From Enhygromyxa salina (lineage in GTDB: Bacteria > Myxococcota_A > Polyangia > Nannocystales > Nannocystaceae), in assembly GCF_000737335.2 (NCBI RefSeq), contig NZ_JMCC02000021.1, positions 62,001 through 126,000 of the forward strand: a stretch of 64,000 nt of DNA. The letters are read 5' to 3'. Under the pieces are notes generated by a model that was not told the origin of the DNA, ran no database searches, and saw only the letters and a program-made list of their open reading frames with translations. Positions 43,960 to 53,504 of the stretch are shown in pieces (within the stretch, counting starts at the first letter, position 1; every line of letters starts with the position of its first letter). Position numbers and translations under genes: made by a program.

Positions 43960-44844
43960 GTGAGCGGAGTGGCGCTGGCCGTGTTCGGCCTATTGGTCAT
44001 GCAAGAGCTGCCTCCCGGGCTGAGCTTCAGCGAGGGGATACCGGATCACGAGCGGGTCTCGCTGCGGGCAACTCTCGAAGCGGTGCTCCCGCGCGCGTGC
44101 GAGCCACCACCTTGCATTGAGGATTGTCCCGATGATGTCCCTGCGATCGGGCTCTTGATCGGTGGAAACACGCGCGACTACACGCTGCATTGGGAGGCGA
44201 CGGCGCTCGGGCTCGATGGGCCGTTGATCGTCGACTCGCGCTGCGAGCTGTGCAGCCTCGCGGAGTTCGAAGCACAGTTCGCGAGTGATCTTCACGCGCT
44301 CTGTGGTCGGCTCGAGGCGCTCGACGACGCTCCCGGGCGGCTGCAGGTCACCAGTGCGCCCGCAGAGGCCCGGATCCGCATCGACGGGCGCGGGACGGGT
44401 CGGCAGCGCCGGACGCCCTGGGTTGGCGAGCTGCCAACCGGCGAGCACCTCATCGAGGTCTCGGCGCCCGGATATGTCCGTCAAGAACGTACGGTCCAGA
44501 TTGTCAACCGCGTCAACGAACAGCAGCACTTCGAGCTGCTCGCCCTGTCCAAAGGACGACCGAGCTGGCCTGGCTGGACCACCACGACCCTGGGGGTCGT
44601 CATGGGGGTGGCTGGAACGGCGCTGATCGCTTTGGACAACAAGCCATGGCGAGGCCGCTGCACGGGACGCAACATTGACGCATATGGGAATTGCCAATTC
44701 GTGTACGCTACCCTTCCTCTCGGCATAGGCCTCGCCACCGCCGGTGCGATTGCGGCGACGACGGGCGTGGGTCTAATCGTGTGGGCCCAACGCGGGAACC
44801 TGGGGCAGGGCAGCGCGGGCTTGACGGTGCAGGGGCGATTTTGA
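43960..44844 (+). CDS. PEGA-domain protein upstream of the Ser/Thr kinase
   Basis: 294-residue protein. GTG 43960 is chosen because of a strong GGAGGAGG Shine-Dalgarno; the open frame back to 43801 is Arg-rich noise. The N-terminal 110 residues contain paired Cys (CEPPPCIEDC, CELCS). Residues about 130-190 are a PEGA-type beta domain (LQVTSAPAEARIRIDGRGTG ... GEHLIEVSAPGYV), often found in surface proteins of myxobacteria. Two hydrophobic helices follow (about 205-225 and 245-275). The kinase gene starts 24 bp downstream, so the two are probably cotranscribed and the PEGA protein may be a sensor or substrate partner (inference). Confidence 0.75.
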   Translation: MSGVALAVFGLLVMQELPPGLSFSEGIPDHERVSLRATLEAVLPRACEPPPCIEDCPDDVPAIGLLIGGNTRDYTLHWEATALGLDGPLIVDSRCELCSLAEFEAQFASDLHALCGRLEALDDAPGRLQVTSAPAEARIRIDGRGTGRQRRTPWVGELPTGEHLIEVSAPGYVRQERTVQIVNRVNEQQHFELLALSKGRPSWPGWTTTTLGVVMGVAGTALIALDNKPWRGRCTGRNIDAYGNCQFVYATLPLGIGLATAGAIAATTGVGLIVWAQRGNLGQGSAGLTVQGRF

Positions 44845-44868
44845 GCCGAGGTTGACGGATTGAAGGAC

Positions 44869-47118
44869 ATGGCAGCAATACACCCAGGCACCCATCGAAC
44901 GTCGCAGCTGAGCCACACTCAGCCCGATCGGCTGTCGAGCACGGCAGAGGTGGCCAGTAGCGGTGATCGCCAGCCCAAGCTGGTTGCAGGCAGCGTGATC
45001 CCCGGGACGCGCTATCAGATCGTGAGATGGCTAGGGCAGGGGGGGATGGGCGCGGTGTTCGAGGTCCAGCACCTCGACATCGAACGGCACTACGCGGCCA
45101 AGTTGCTGCACCAGAGCGAGAACCCCTCGCGCACCCGACACTTTAGGCAAGAGGCGCGAACGATCAGCCACATTGGGTCGCCGTGGATCGTCGAGATCTT
45201 CGACTTTCAAGAGCTCGCCGACGGCCGGCTCATGTACCTGATGGAGCTGGTCAATGGCGCGAGTCTGCACGCGGTCCAGACCGCACGGGGGGGGCCTGAA
45301 GGCGCGAGCCCCTGCGATCCCGCCCGGCTGATCGGCCTGGCGCGGCAGGTGTGCAAGGGCCTCCAAGCGGCCCACGAAGTCGGGTTTGTCCATCGCGACA
45401 TCAAGCCGGACAACATCATGCTCTCAACCGATTCGCGCGGGCGCGAGCACGTGAAGATCGTCGACTTTGGGCTGGCCGCGCTGCTCGAGGGCCCCAAAGA
45501 ATCCAACGGCGCGGGGACCCCTGCGTACATGTCACCCGAGCAGTGCAAGGGCCAGAACACCGACGCGAGGACAGACATCTACTCGCTCGGGATCACGCTC
45601 TACGAGCTCGCCACGGGTCGGCTGCCTTTCAATCGTACCGACGCGGCGCGCCTGCGGGACGACCACCTGTTCGAGCAGGCAGCGCCGCCCTCGGAGCTCG
45701 TCGATGGCTTCTTGCCGGCCGGCTTTGACGCGTTGATCTTGCGGTGTATGGCCAAGCAGCCGCGCGATCGCTACGCCAGCGCCGCGGAGCTCGAGGTCGC
45801 GTTGATCGAGCTGCAGCTCTCGCTTGGGCTGCGGACCGCGTGGGACGAGATGCCCGCGCCCGTGCTCCCGGGCGACACGACCGCGCGGCTCGAGCGGGGG
45901 CTTGCCCAATTGCGCAGCGAAGAGCGGCGGTCGAAGCAACGACGGATCGGGCTGGTCGCCGCGTTGGTCGGGCTGGTCGCGGTGGGTGGCCTGATCGGAT
46001 GGAAGTTCGACGCTGACGCGCGCGAGATCGTGCTGACACAGGCCGAGCAGGAGCTCGCCGCGTTGAGCAAGCGAGCCAGCGTTGCAGCTGCGCACGCGCG
46101 GTGGATCTACACCCCGCCCGACGAACCCGACGCCGACACCGCTTATAAAGTGCTGCTCGAGCTCGAGCGGCTCGACGATGGCGGCAGCGATCGCGCGCAC
46201 GAGGTCGGCGGGCAGCTGCGCGAGGAATTCTCGAGCACGCTCGTTGGGCTTGGCGACACCTACTGGGAGCGGGCCGGTGGGCGCGGCTTCGCCCGCGAAT
46301 TCTATGCTCAGGCCCTGGTGTTCCAGCCGGACCACGAGCGCGCGAGCGAGCGGGCGGGGCTTGGCTTGGTGGCGCTGGCCGGGCTGCGGGACAAAGCTGC
46401 GAGGGGGAAATTTGCCCACTACGAGCTGGTCGCCGTCACCCCGCTCGCGAGCTTGGCGTGGACCGATGCAGAGGACCGACTCCATGCGTTGGAGACGCTG
46501 CGCGACACCGGCGAGCTCTCGCTTCGATCTGCGGCCGAGGTCGACGTGTTGCTCGAGGACCTGCGCTTCGAGTCCCAACGAGCAGAGGTCGCGCAGCTAG
46601 ACGAAGATCCCAGCGGCCAGGCGGCTGCTCCAGACTCCAAGCCGGGTCCCGCGTCCAACGATCCGGTTCCCGGTCCAATTCGCTACACGGTGATCGAAGA
46701 CACCCCGACGCACCGAGCGGGCACGCACGGGGGGCACGGCGGCAACGGCTCGGGTAGCTTCGACGGCCTGCTCGACGCGGCCAAGAGCGCCTACCGAGCG
46801 CTCGATCTCGACCGGGCCGCGAACCTCTATCATCGGGTGCTCGACCTCGATGCCCACAACGTCACCGCGCTCGTCGGGCTACACCACATCAGCTTCGACC
46901 GTGGCGAGTTCAAAGACGCCCTGCGCTACGCGGAGAAGGCCGCGCAGCTGCGACCCAAACGCGGTGACCTTCACCTGTTCATGGGCGACGCATGCATGAA
47001 GGTCTTCGACTACGGGCGCGCCCGTGATCACTATGAACGGGCCGACCAGCTCGGTGACAGGCAAGCGCAGCAGCGCATCGCCTTTCTCGATGATCTGCTT
47101 GGAAAGGCGCCGAGCTAG
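44869..47118 (+). CDS. Eukaryote-like Ser/Thr protein kinase with TPR-like extracytoplasmic part
   Basis: 749-residue kinase. The catalytic domain spans about residues 45-330: LGQGGMGAVFEV (P-loop), AAKLL (VAIK Lys), VHRDIKPDN (catalytic loop), VDFGLAALL (DFG), GTPAYMSPEQ (activation/APE-like). A single transmembrane helix lies at about 362-382 (GLVAALVGLVAVGGLIGW). The C-terminal 360 residues begin with a coiled-coil-like helix and end with a TPR array (AYRALDLDRAANLYHRVLDL, ALRYAEKAAQLRPK). All residues needed for activity are present. It would phosphorylate Ser/Thr in regulatory proteins in response to an envelope signal. ATG 44869 is preferred to TTG 44860. Confidence 0.95.
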   Translation: MAAIHPGTHRTSQLSHTQPDRLSSTAEVASSGDRQPKLVAGSVIPGTRYQIVRWLGQGGMGAVFEVQHLDIERHYAAKLLHQSENPSRTRHFRQEARTISHIGSPWIVEIFDFQELADGRLMYLMELVNGASLHAVQTARGGPEGASPCDPARLIGLARQVCKGLQAAHEVGFVHRDIKPDNIMLSTDSRGREHVKIVDFGLAALLEGPKESNGAGTPAYMSPEQCKGQNTDARTDIYSLGITLYELATGRLPFNRTDAARLRDDHLFEQAAPPSELVDGFLPAGFDALILRCMAKQPRDRYASAAELEVALIELQLSLGLRTAWDEMPAPVLPGDTTARLERGLAQLRSEERRSKQRRIGLVAALVGLVAVGGLIGWKFDADAREIVLTQAEQELAALSKRASVAAAHARWIYTPPDEPDADTAYKVLLELERLDDGGSDRAHEVGGQLREEFSSTLVGLGDTYWERAGGRGFAREFYAQALVFQPDHERASERAGLGLVALAGLRDKAARGKFAHYELVAVTPLASLAWTDAEDRLHALETLRDTGELSLRSAAEVDVLLEDLRFESQRAEVAQLDEDPSGQAAAPDSKPGPASNDPVPGPIRYTVIEDTPTHRAGTHGGHGGNGSGSFDGLLDAAKSAYRALDLDRAANLYHRVLDLDAHNVTALVGLHHISFDRGEFKDALRYAEKAAQLRPKRGDLHLFMGDACMKVFDYGRARDHYERADQLGDRQAQQRIAFLDDLLGKAPS

Positions 47119-47148
47119 GCCTCACGATTCCGGGGACTCGTGAGGGGT

Positions 47149-49227
47149 TCAGTCGAGCACGCGTTGGCGACGCACGCGCTGTTCGGCGTCTGCCGGGATG
47201 ACCATCGCGGTTTGAGCCGCGACGTCGTCGCGGATGACACCCGTCATTCGCTCTTCGATCGCCTCGCGGTCCACGAACAGCTCCCAACACGGGCGGCCTG
47301 GGCCCTCATCGTGGGGGTTGGGCTTGGACAGCGCGTGGGCCCAGCGAAACCGATCGGCGGGGCGCGGGTGACTGTCGTTGGGTGAGGGCTCGGCGTTGAC
47401 GTGCGCCTCTACGAGCTCGTCAATCCGCTCAATCTCGTCGGGGATCTGGGCCGGCGTATAGGTGTAGAGATTGCGCAGACCGTGGCGGGCCTCGAGGACC
47501 TCGCTTATCGTCGCGTTGGCGTGGAGCTCGAACCGAAGTTGAGCCGCGATCGCGTGACGAAGCCCGCGCTCGAAGCTGGCGGCCCCGTAGCAGTGCGCGG
47601 CCCAGCGATCAGCCAAGACCTCTTGCAGCCGCGACGCGCCCTGCGAGATCCGCACGAACACCTTGTGAAAGCCGGTGAGGAACAGCCAGGCCGGGTTGTA
47701 CCAGTCCGCGGCGCCGACCTCGGCCAGGCCGACCGCGCTGTGGACGATCGATCGACGCACGCCCAGGGCGAAGTTGCCTCCGGCCGTGTCTTCGTTCGAG
47801 AAGTGCCCGTACTCATGGGCGAGGATCGCTTCGAAGGCCTTGGTGTCGAGCCCGTCGAGCACCGCGACGCCAAGCAACAAGCAGCGCTCGCCCTTGCCGC
47901 GTAGTTTGGCGAGCAGGCCCCCGCGCTCGAACACGGCGATGTCGGCCCCGGTGCTGAGGTAGACCCGGTCGACTGGCCGGGTCCCGACTTTGGCGGCGAC
48001 CTCGTCTAGCAGCGCGCGCAGCTGCGGGGCGTCACTTGGGTCGAGCAACTCCCCAGGCGGCGAGTCGTTCGGGCGCGTGAAGAATGACTTCAGCACCGCG
48101 CCGACGCTGCCAAATGCAACGACCACGACAATGATTGCGAGCTTGATCGGGAAGTACCCAATGTAAAACATCCCGATCACCAGCCCGCCCGCGAGCGCGA
48201 CTATTATCAGCAAGACCAGCGGGACGGACAGGTAGTAGTAGGCGCAGCACAGCCACAGGATCGTAGCGTAGGCCTTGCGTAGCTTCGAGTCACTGCCGCG
48301 GGCCGACGCCTGCGAGTTGGTCAGGGCGCTCTCGGCTTCGGACAAGGTCAGTCGACTCAGGAAGTAGCCCGCCGCGACCAGGGCGAGCGCGGCGGCGATC
48401 CAGATTGAGAAGAACAGGCCGATCCGCTTGCCATAGTAGGCTTCGGGAGACACTGCTTGCTCGAAGCTGGAGCTGAGCGTTTTGTAGGTCTCGTCGTCCA
48501 GCCCCGCCGCGTGGGCGAGCTCGAGCGCGGCCTTGGCCTGACGCAGCTCGCCCTGCATCGCGTGGTGCAAGGCCGTGAACACCTGCGTCTCCCACGTATT
48601 GGTGTCCAGCTTGCGGAGCACCGCGGAGCAATCGCCGAGCAGCTGGAGGTCTTGAAGGTTCAGCGCGACCTGGCAGACCGACAGGGTGGTGACGAAGTCG
48701 TCGTCGTGATCGCGCAGGGTCGAGGTCGCCAGCGAGCGGGCCAGGTTCTGGTCGCGCAGCGCCGACGGAGCGCTGAGCACGATGGCGAGGGTGACCACGT
48801 TCTCGCGCCGCTTGGAGAGCTCGTAGGCCGCCCGGCACTCGGGGATAGCGAGGGAGTAGAACTCTTGCTCGGCGTAGATCGAACACCGACGGCGCAGCGC
48901 GTGGTCAAACTGCGGGTGGTTCTCGAGCACCGCGCCATAGAGGTCTGCCGCCCGGTCGAGTTCGTTGGCGTCGCGGGCCGCGGTCGCCTCGGTCCACAGC
49001 GCGCGGACATCGGGCTCGAGCGCGGCGAGCTGGTCGAGGACTTTGGCCTCGAACGCGTCATGTGAGGCGCGGACAATAGGCGAGGGGTCTTGCGCGTGGG
49101 CGCGCAGCGGGATCAGCCACGCGAGCGCGAGCACCAGCAACGCGAGGGCCTGCTTGTTGTTGCCAGTACGGGCGAGGACTCTCGGGTGCAGCGAACTGTT
49201 TTCAGCTCTGGCGAGGGCTTCTCTCAT
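47149..49227 (-). CDS. M48-family membrane metalloprotease with helical N-terminal domain
   Basis: 692-residue protein. A signal peptide or anchor lies at about 27-45 (ALALLVLALAWLIPLRAHA). Residues about 50-260 are helical and TPR-like (AADLYGAVLENHPQFDHAL). Hydrophobic helices lie at about 270-290 and 325-380, then the peptidase domain with AHEYGHFSNEDT (HExxH at about 471-475) and a downstream VLADRWAAHCYG helix that supplies the third zinc ligand. This resembles HtpX/Ste24-type peptidases, with an added sensor-like front. Probably membrane-protein or lipoprotein quality control; the substrate is unknown. The start at 49227 sits just after repeat copy C and has GATAGT 9 nt upstream. Confidence 0.88.
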   Translation of the reverse strand: MREALARAENSSLHPRVLARTGNNKQALALLVLALAWLIPLRAHAQDPSPIVRASHDAFEAKVLDQLAALEPDVRALWTEATAARDANELDRAADLYGAVLENHPQFDHALRRRCSIYAEQEFYSLAIPECRAAYELSKRRENVVTLAIVLSAPSALRDQNLARSLATSTLRDHDDDFVTTLSVCQVALNLQDLQLLGDCSAVLRKLDTNTWETQVFTALHHAMQGELRQAKAALELAHAAGLDDETYKTLSSSFEQAVSPEAYYGKRIGLFFSIWIAAALALVAAGYFLSRLTLSEAESALTNSQASARGSDSKLRKAYATILWLCCAYYYLSVPLVLLIIVALAGGLVIGMFYIGYFPIKLAIIVVVVAFGSVGAVLKSFFTRPNDSPPGELLDPSDAPQLRALLDEVAAKVGTRPVDRVYLSTGADIAVFERGGLLAKLRGKGERCLLLGVAVLDGLDTKAFEAILAHEYGHFSNEDTAGGNFALGVRRSIVHSAVGLAEVGAADWYNPAWLFLTGFHKVFVRISQGASRLQEVLADRWAAHCYGAASFERGLRHAIAAQLRFELHANATISEVLEARHGLRNLYTYTPAQIPDEIERIDELVEAHVNAEPSPNDSHPRPADRFRWAHALSKPNPHDEGPGRPCWELFVDREAIEERMTGVIRDDVAAQTAMVIPADAEQRVRRQRVLD
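49193..49226 (+). repeat. Short dispersed repeat, copy C (truncated)
   Basis: GAACTGTTTTCAGCTCTGG-CGAGGGCTTCTCTCA matches the left half of copies A and B. On the minus strand it encodes the first residues of the M48 protein. Confidence 0.55.
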
Positions 49228-49236
49228 GGCCGGAAC

Positions 49237-49242
49237 ACTATC
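49237..49242 (-). promoter_or_regulatory. -10-like hexamer GATAGT, possible leaderless promoter
   Basis: GATAGT on the minus strand ends 9 nt before the ATG of the M48 protease gene. Confidence 0.4.
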
Positions 49243-49312
49243 ACGCTGCGCGCGCCGCGAAGCGACGAAATGTGCCCCCCCGGCGGCCCTGGTGTTGTCG
49301 ATGCTGGCGGTT

Positions 49313-51235
49313 ATGCTCCGCGCCTTGACGATCCTCAGCGCACGCGAAGTTCGCCGCACCTACGGCATCCACGAGGTCCTGTGCGGCGCGAGCATGGCGA
49401 TCGACGAAGGCGAGCGCGTTGGCCTGGTCGGGCGCAACGGCTCGGGCAAGTCCACGCTCGCGCGGATCATCGCGGGCGCCGAGGAGCCCGACACGGGCGA
49501 GGTCGTCCGCCGCGGTGGGCTGCGGGTCGGCTACCTCTCGCAGGAGCCCAGCTTCGCGCCGGGTCTGCGGGCCGTCGACGCCGTGCTCGCGGGGCTCGAG
49601 AGCTGGCAGCAGGCCGTTGATCGCCACGATGAGGTCTCGCGGCTGTTGTCTGGTGATCCGGGCCCGCGGCTCGACGCGCTGCTCCACGAGCAGGCTGATC
49701 TCGCCAGCAAGATCGAGCGCCTGGGTGGGTGGGATCAACGCCACGAGGCGCTCGCGCTGCTCGGCATGGTTGGCATCACCGATCCCGAGGCGATCGTCGA
49801 CACCATGAGCGGCGGTGAGCGGCGCCGGGTCGCGCTCGCGCGACTGCTGGTCACCAACCCCGATCTGGCGATCCTCGATGAGCCCACCAACCACTTGGAC
49901 CTCGAGACCATCGAGTGGCTCGAGGGCTGGCTGGCCAACCGGTTCACGGGCGCGCTGATCTTGGTCACCCACGATCGCTACCTGCTCGATCGCCTGGTCA
50001 CCCGCACGATCGAGGTCGAGCAAGGGGTCATCCACGTGTACCAGGGCGGCTGGGTCCGCTACCTCGAGGCCAAGGCCGAGCGCGAGGCCCACGCCGAGCG
50101 AGTCGACTCCAACCGCCGCAATTTCCTGCGCCGCGAGCTCGAGTGGCTCAGCCGCAACCCCAAGGCGCGCAGCACCAAGCAAAAGGCCCGCGTGGATCGG
50201 GTCGAGGCCGTGCGTGACCAGGTCGGTCCCAAGCGCGAGGTCGCGGCCCGGATCGAGATCAGCGGCGAGCGGCTTGGGCGGACGATCTTGGACGCCGAGG
50301 GCCTGGACGTGGAGATCGGCGAACGCCGGCTGCTCGAGCAGGTCAACCTGCAGCTGAGCAAGGGTGAGCGGCTTGGAATCGTCGGGCCCAACGGCTGCGG
50401 CAAGACCACGTTGTTGCGGGTCTTGACCGGCGAACTCGCGCCCGCGGCCGGCGAAGTCCAGCTAGGCAAGCGCACGCAGATCGCGTTCTTGCAGCAGTCG
50501 CGCGGCGGCCTCGACGACAACGAGAGCGTGTTCGACAACGTCGGCGACGGCAGCTCGCGGGTGGTGTTGGGCGACACCGAACTCGACCTTCGCAGCTACC
50601 TCGAGCGCTTCTTGTTCGACACCCACGCCCAACGCCAAAAAGTTGGCACGCTGTCGGGCGGCGAGCGGGCTCGGGTCGCGCTGGCCAAGACCCTGCGGAC
50701 CGGCGCCAACCTGGTGATCCTCGACGAGCCGACCAACGATCTCGATGTCATGACTCTGACCGCGCTCGAGGACGCGCTCGGCGACTACCCGGGGGCCGTG
50801 CTCGTGGTCACCCATGATCGCTGGTTCCTCGATCGCGTGGCGACGGGCCTGTTGGTGTTCGAGGATCGTCAGCTGGTCCGACACGCGGGCGGGTGGGCCG
50901 ACTATGTCGAGCGGCGCAAGCTCGCCGCGCGCGACGAGCCCGCGCCAGCGCGCGCCAGCGGTGGTGGGCGCGGCGCGTCGGAGCAAGCTCCGCCTCCGCC
51001 GCAAGAGGCCAAGCTCACCTACGCCGAGGAGCTCGAGCTCGAGACCCTGCTCGAGCGCGTGGATGCGGCCGAGCAGCAGGTCAGCGCGCTCGAGGCCGAG
51101 CTCGCCGGGGCGGACTTTTACGAGCGACCGGTCGCCGAGCAGCAGGCCTTCTTCCCCAAGCTCGAGGCCGCGCGAGCCGAAGCCACGCGGCTCGCCGAGC
51201 GCTGGACCGAGCTCGAAGATCGCCGCCCACGGTGA
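49313..51235 (+). CDS. ABC-F family ATPase (Uup-like)
   Basis: 640-residue soluble protein with two ATP-binding cassettes. Walker A: GRNGSGKST and GPNGCGKTT. Signatures: MSGGERRRVALA and LSGGERARVALA. Walker B: LAILDEPTNHLDLET and LVILDEPTNDLDVMT. The linker between cassettes (about 225-290) is the Arg/Lys-rich ABC-F interdomain helix pair, and a coiled-coil tail (about 560-640) follows, as in Uup. ABC-F proteins bind ribosomes and relieve stalled translation or antibiotic inhibition; no transmembrane part is present. ATG 49313 is preferred; ATG 49301 is 4 codons upstream. It is divergent from the M48 gene. Confidence 0.95.
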   Translation: MLRALTILSAREVRRTYGIHEVLCGASMAIDEGERVGLVGRNGSGKSTLARIIAGAEEPDTGEVVRRGGLRVGYLSQEPSFAPGLRAVDAVLAGLESWQQAVDRHDEVSRLLSGDPGPRLDALLHEQADLASKIERLGGWDQRHEALALLGMVGITDPEAIVDTMSGGERRRVALARLLVTNPDLAILDEPTNHLDLETIEWLEGWLANRFTGALILVTHDRYLLDRLVTRTIEVEQGVIHVYQGGWVRYLEAKAEREAHAERVDSNRRNFLRRELEWLSRNPKARSTKQKARVDRVEAVRDQVGPKREVAARIEISGERLGRTILDAEGLDVEIGERRLLEQVNLQLSKGERLGIVGPNGCGKTTLLRVLTGELAPAAGEVQLGKRTQIAFLQQSRGGLDDNESVFDNVGDGSSRVVLGDTELDLRSYLERFLFDTHAQRQKVGTLSGGERARVALAKTLRTGANLVILDEPTNDLDVMTLTALEDALGDYPGAVLVVTHDRWFLDRVATGLLVFEDRQLVRHAGGWADYVERRKLAARDEPAPARASGGGRGASEQAPPPPQEAKLTYAEELELETLLERVDAAEQQVSALEAELAGADFYERPVAEQQAFFPKLEAARAEATRLAERWTELEDRRPR

Positions 51236-51236
51236 A

Positions 51237-51298
51237 CCAGTCTACGAATGCGTCCGCAAGCGGGTAGAGCAGCCCTCGCCCGAGCTGAAGACAGATCG
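51237..51298 (-). repeat. Short dispersed repeat, copy B
   Basis: Minus-strand copy beginning right after the ABC-F stop. It shares GATCTGTCTTCAGCTCGGG, CGAGGGCT and an identical CCCGCTTGCGGACGC with copy A, plus a common GACTGG end. Confidence 0.65.
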
Positions 51299-51371
51299 CA
51301 AGTGACCAGAATGGGCCCCTTGGTCGTCGCCGCCGGACCGGGGCTTTGGCCGCTGCGTCTGGGTTCATGTA

Positions 51372-51377
51372 CATAGC
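51372..51377 (+). promoter_or_regulatory. -10-like hexamer CATAGC before a TTG start
   Basis: CATAGC ends 5 nt before the TTG at 51383. An in-frame stop at 51374-51376 excludes any start further upstream, so the mRNA is probably leaderless if this is the promoter. Confidence 0.35.
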
Positions 51378-51382
51378 CAGGG

Positions 51383-52765
51383 TTGGCGAGCAAGGACAGG
51401 ATATCGGTCGCGGCGATCGTGGTCTCGCAGGTGGCGCCGCCGTTCATGTTCTCCGGGGTCGCCGTCGCGTTGCCGAGCATGGGCGTCGAGCTAGACGCTG
51501 GCGCGACCACGCTGGGGTTGGTGGCCACGGTGTTCCTGGCCGGCAGCCTCGCGTTCTTGCTGCCGCTCGGGCGGCTCGCCGACGCGACCGACAAGCGCAC
51601 GATCTACAAGGTCGCGCTGTTGCTGTTTGCGATCGTCACCGCGGCGATCGGGTGGATGTCGTGGATCCCCGGGATCTTGGCCTTGCGCTTCATCCAAGGT
51701 GTGATCGCGGCCGCGATCGGGGCGACCGGCCCGGCCTTGGTCGCCGACATCGTCCCGCCCGAGCGGCGGGGCAGGGCCTACGGGGCGCTGCTCGGCGCGG
51801 TCTATGCCGGGCTGACCTTGGGGCCGGTCTGCGCGGGTCTGTTGATCCGCGTGGCGAGCTGGCGCGCCGTGTTCTTCATCGGCGCGGGGCTGTTGCTGCT
51901 CGCGTTCTCGTTGGTCGCGCTGACCTTGCCCTCGCGCTGGCGTAGGTCAACGCGGTCCGCCCAGCTGCCAAGCGCGGCGCTGATCGTGGTCGCGGTCTCG
52001 TGTCTGGTCGCAGGCAGCGCGACGCTGCGACTTGGCTCGCTTGGGATCGCCCTGTTGTCCGCCGGGGTCGTGCTGTCGATCGTGTTCGTGCTGATCCAGC
52101 GCCGGCTCGAAGATCCGCTGCTCGATGTCCGCGCGCTGGCCCGCCACCGGATCATGCGCGACGCGCTGCTCGTCCAGCTGTTGGTGTACATGAGCGCCTA
52201 TTGCTTGGTGTTCATGCTGAGCATCTATCTGCAGGTCTCGCTTGGTCACTCGGCGGAGAAGTCGGGGTTGCTGCTCGCGCTGGCCTCGCTGCTGATGGCC
52301 GCGTCTGCGCCCGTCGCTGGCGCGCTCTCGGATCGTGTGTCGCCGCGGGTGATCGCCAGCCTGGGGGTCGGGTCCGTGCTCGCGTGCACGCTGATGGCCA
52401 CCCAGCTCGGGCCACAGACCAGCTTGGCCTACGTCGCTGTCCTGGTCGTGCTGCAGGGGCTTGGCTACGGCCTGTTCGCGTCGCCGAACATGACGATCAT
52501 CATGAACAGCGCCACGGCCCAGACGGTTGGGATGGCGTCCGCGCTGTCGGCCAAGTCGCGCGCGCTTGGCATGATCTTGGGCATGTTGGTGACCGTCGTG
52601 CTGATCTCGTGGAAGCTTGGCGACGCGCCCGTCGAGCAGCACCCAGCCGAGTTCATCGAGGTTGTCGTCGTGGGCTTCGAGGTGCTCGCGCTCGTGGGTG
52701 CGGTCGCGCTGTTGATCTCCGTGTCGACTGGGCGCGCGCGCTCAGGTGAAGCCCAGCCCGGCTGA
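51383..52765 (+). CDS. Major facilitator superfamily transporter (DHA2/EmrB-like)
   Basis: 460-residue inner-membrane transporter with about 12-14 predicted helices. N-terminal landmarks of drug:H+ antiporters are GRLADATDKRTIYKVAL (motif A, loop 2-3) and LGAVYAGLTLGPVCAGLL (motif C-like, helix 5), the latter diagnostic of exporters. SWRAVFFIGAGLLLL and GPALVADIVPPERRGRAYG fit DHA2 members. Substrate unknown, probably toxic small-molecule efflux. The start must be TTG 51383 or later, because a stop lies 7 nt upstream in frame. The 3' end overlaps the convergent cyclic phosphodiesterase gene by 24 bp. Confidence 0.9.
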   Translation: MASKDRISVAAIVVSQVAPPFMFSGVAVALPSMGVELDAGATTLGLVATVFLAGSLAFLLPLGRLADATDKRTIYKVALLLFAIVTAAIGWMSWIPGILALRFIQGVIAAAIGATGPALVADIVPPERRGRAYGALLGAVYAGLTLGPVCAGLLIRVASWRAVFFIGAGLLLLAFSLVALTLPSRWRRSTRSAQLPSAALIVVAVSCLVAGSATLRLGSLGIALLSAGVVLSIVFVLIQRRLEDPLLDVRALARHRIMRDALLVQLLVYMSAYCLVFMLSIYLQVSLGHSAEKSGLLLALASLLMAASAPVAGALSDRVSPRVIASLGVGSVLACTLMATQLGPQTSLAYVAVLVVLQGLGYGLFASPNMTIIMNSATAQTVGMASALSAKSRALGMILGMLVTVVLISWKLGDAPVEQHPAEFIEVVVVGFEVLALVGAVALLISVSTGRARSGEAQPG

Positions 52766-53305
52766 GCTCAGCGCGAACACGGCCTCGGTCCGATACTTGG
52801 GCCCCTGCCGCGATCGAATGCTCGAGTACAGGCGCACATGCTCGACGCGAAAGCTCGCCGAGGTATAGAGCGCGTGATTGCGGACCCACTGGTGGGTCTC
52901 ATGACTGCTGGCTTCGTGGCCCATGCGCGCGACCGTCACGTGGGGCGCCCACTTTCGGTGTTCACGTTCGATCCCGCATGCGTCGATGATCCGCGCGCAG
53001 CGTTGGTGCAGCAGCTCGAGCGGCTCGAGCCCCCGGGTCACCCCGATCCACGCAACGCGGGGCTGGCCGCGCGGCGGGAACACGCCCGCGCCGCCAAGCT
53101 GCAGCTCGAACGGGGGCGCCTCGAGCTCACCGAGCGCCGCGATCAGCCCCCGGGCCTCGCCGCCGCCGAGCTCGCCAAGGAAGTGCAGCGTCAGGTGCAG
53201 CTGCTCGGGATCTTGCCAGCGAGCGCCCCGGATCCCGCCAACCATGAGGCTCAGGTCAAAGTCGACTTCATCTGGGAGATCGAGACCGAGGAACAGACGA
53301 GACAT
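52742..53305 (-). CDS. thpR: RNA 2',3'-cyclic phosphodiesterase (2H phosphoesterase superfamily)
   Basis: 187-residue member of the LigT/ThpR family, which opens RNA 2',3'-cyclic phosphates to 2'-phosphates. It has the two defining HxTx motifs: HLTLHFLG (about residue 37) and HVTVARMG (about 122). The N-terminus RLFLGLDLPDEV is typical. Length normal. It is monocistronic and overlaps the convergent MFS gene by 24 bp. The physiological substrate in bacteria is unclear. Confidence 0.92.
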   Translation of the reverse strand: MSRLFLGLDLPDEVDFDLSLMVGGIRGARWQDPEQLHLTLHFLGELGGGEARGLIAALGELEAPPFELQLGGAGVFPPRGQPRVAWIGVTRGLEPLELLHQRCARIIDACGIEREHRKWAPHVTVARMGHEASSHETHQWVRNHALYTSASFRVEHVRLYSSIRSRQGPKYRTEAVFALSSAGLGFT

Positions 53306-53504
53306 GGTGCGCCGGTGGTTTAGCCTACCAGTTTGGCTGGCTCAGAACGGGTTTGGGTGAGCGCAAGAATGGCGAATCCAACCCACAATTAGCTTCTGTC
53401 CCAGGCTTGGCACGGGACTTTGCGCCAGTTGTCGAGGGACGTGAAATTGATGGGGCGGCCCGTTCGGGTTGCGGCTATGTTCCGCGGCCTCAGGGATTTC
53501 CCCC

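Noticed and set aside
43854..44120. Short ORF starting LECAVCSG before the PEGA gene
   Set aside because: It overlaps the well-supported GTG-started PEGA gene in another frame and becomes Arg/Gly/Ala noise; only the CxxC is suggestive.
53408..53423. Sigma-54-like site TTGGCACGGGACTTTGC
   Set aside because: The GG and GC elements are 11 nt apart instead of the strict 10, so it is not a valid -24/-12 promoter.
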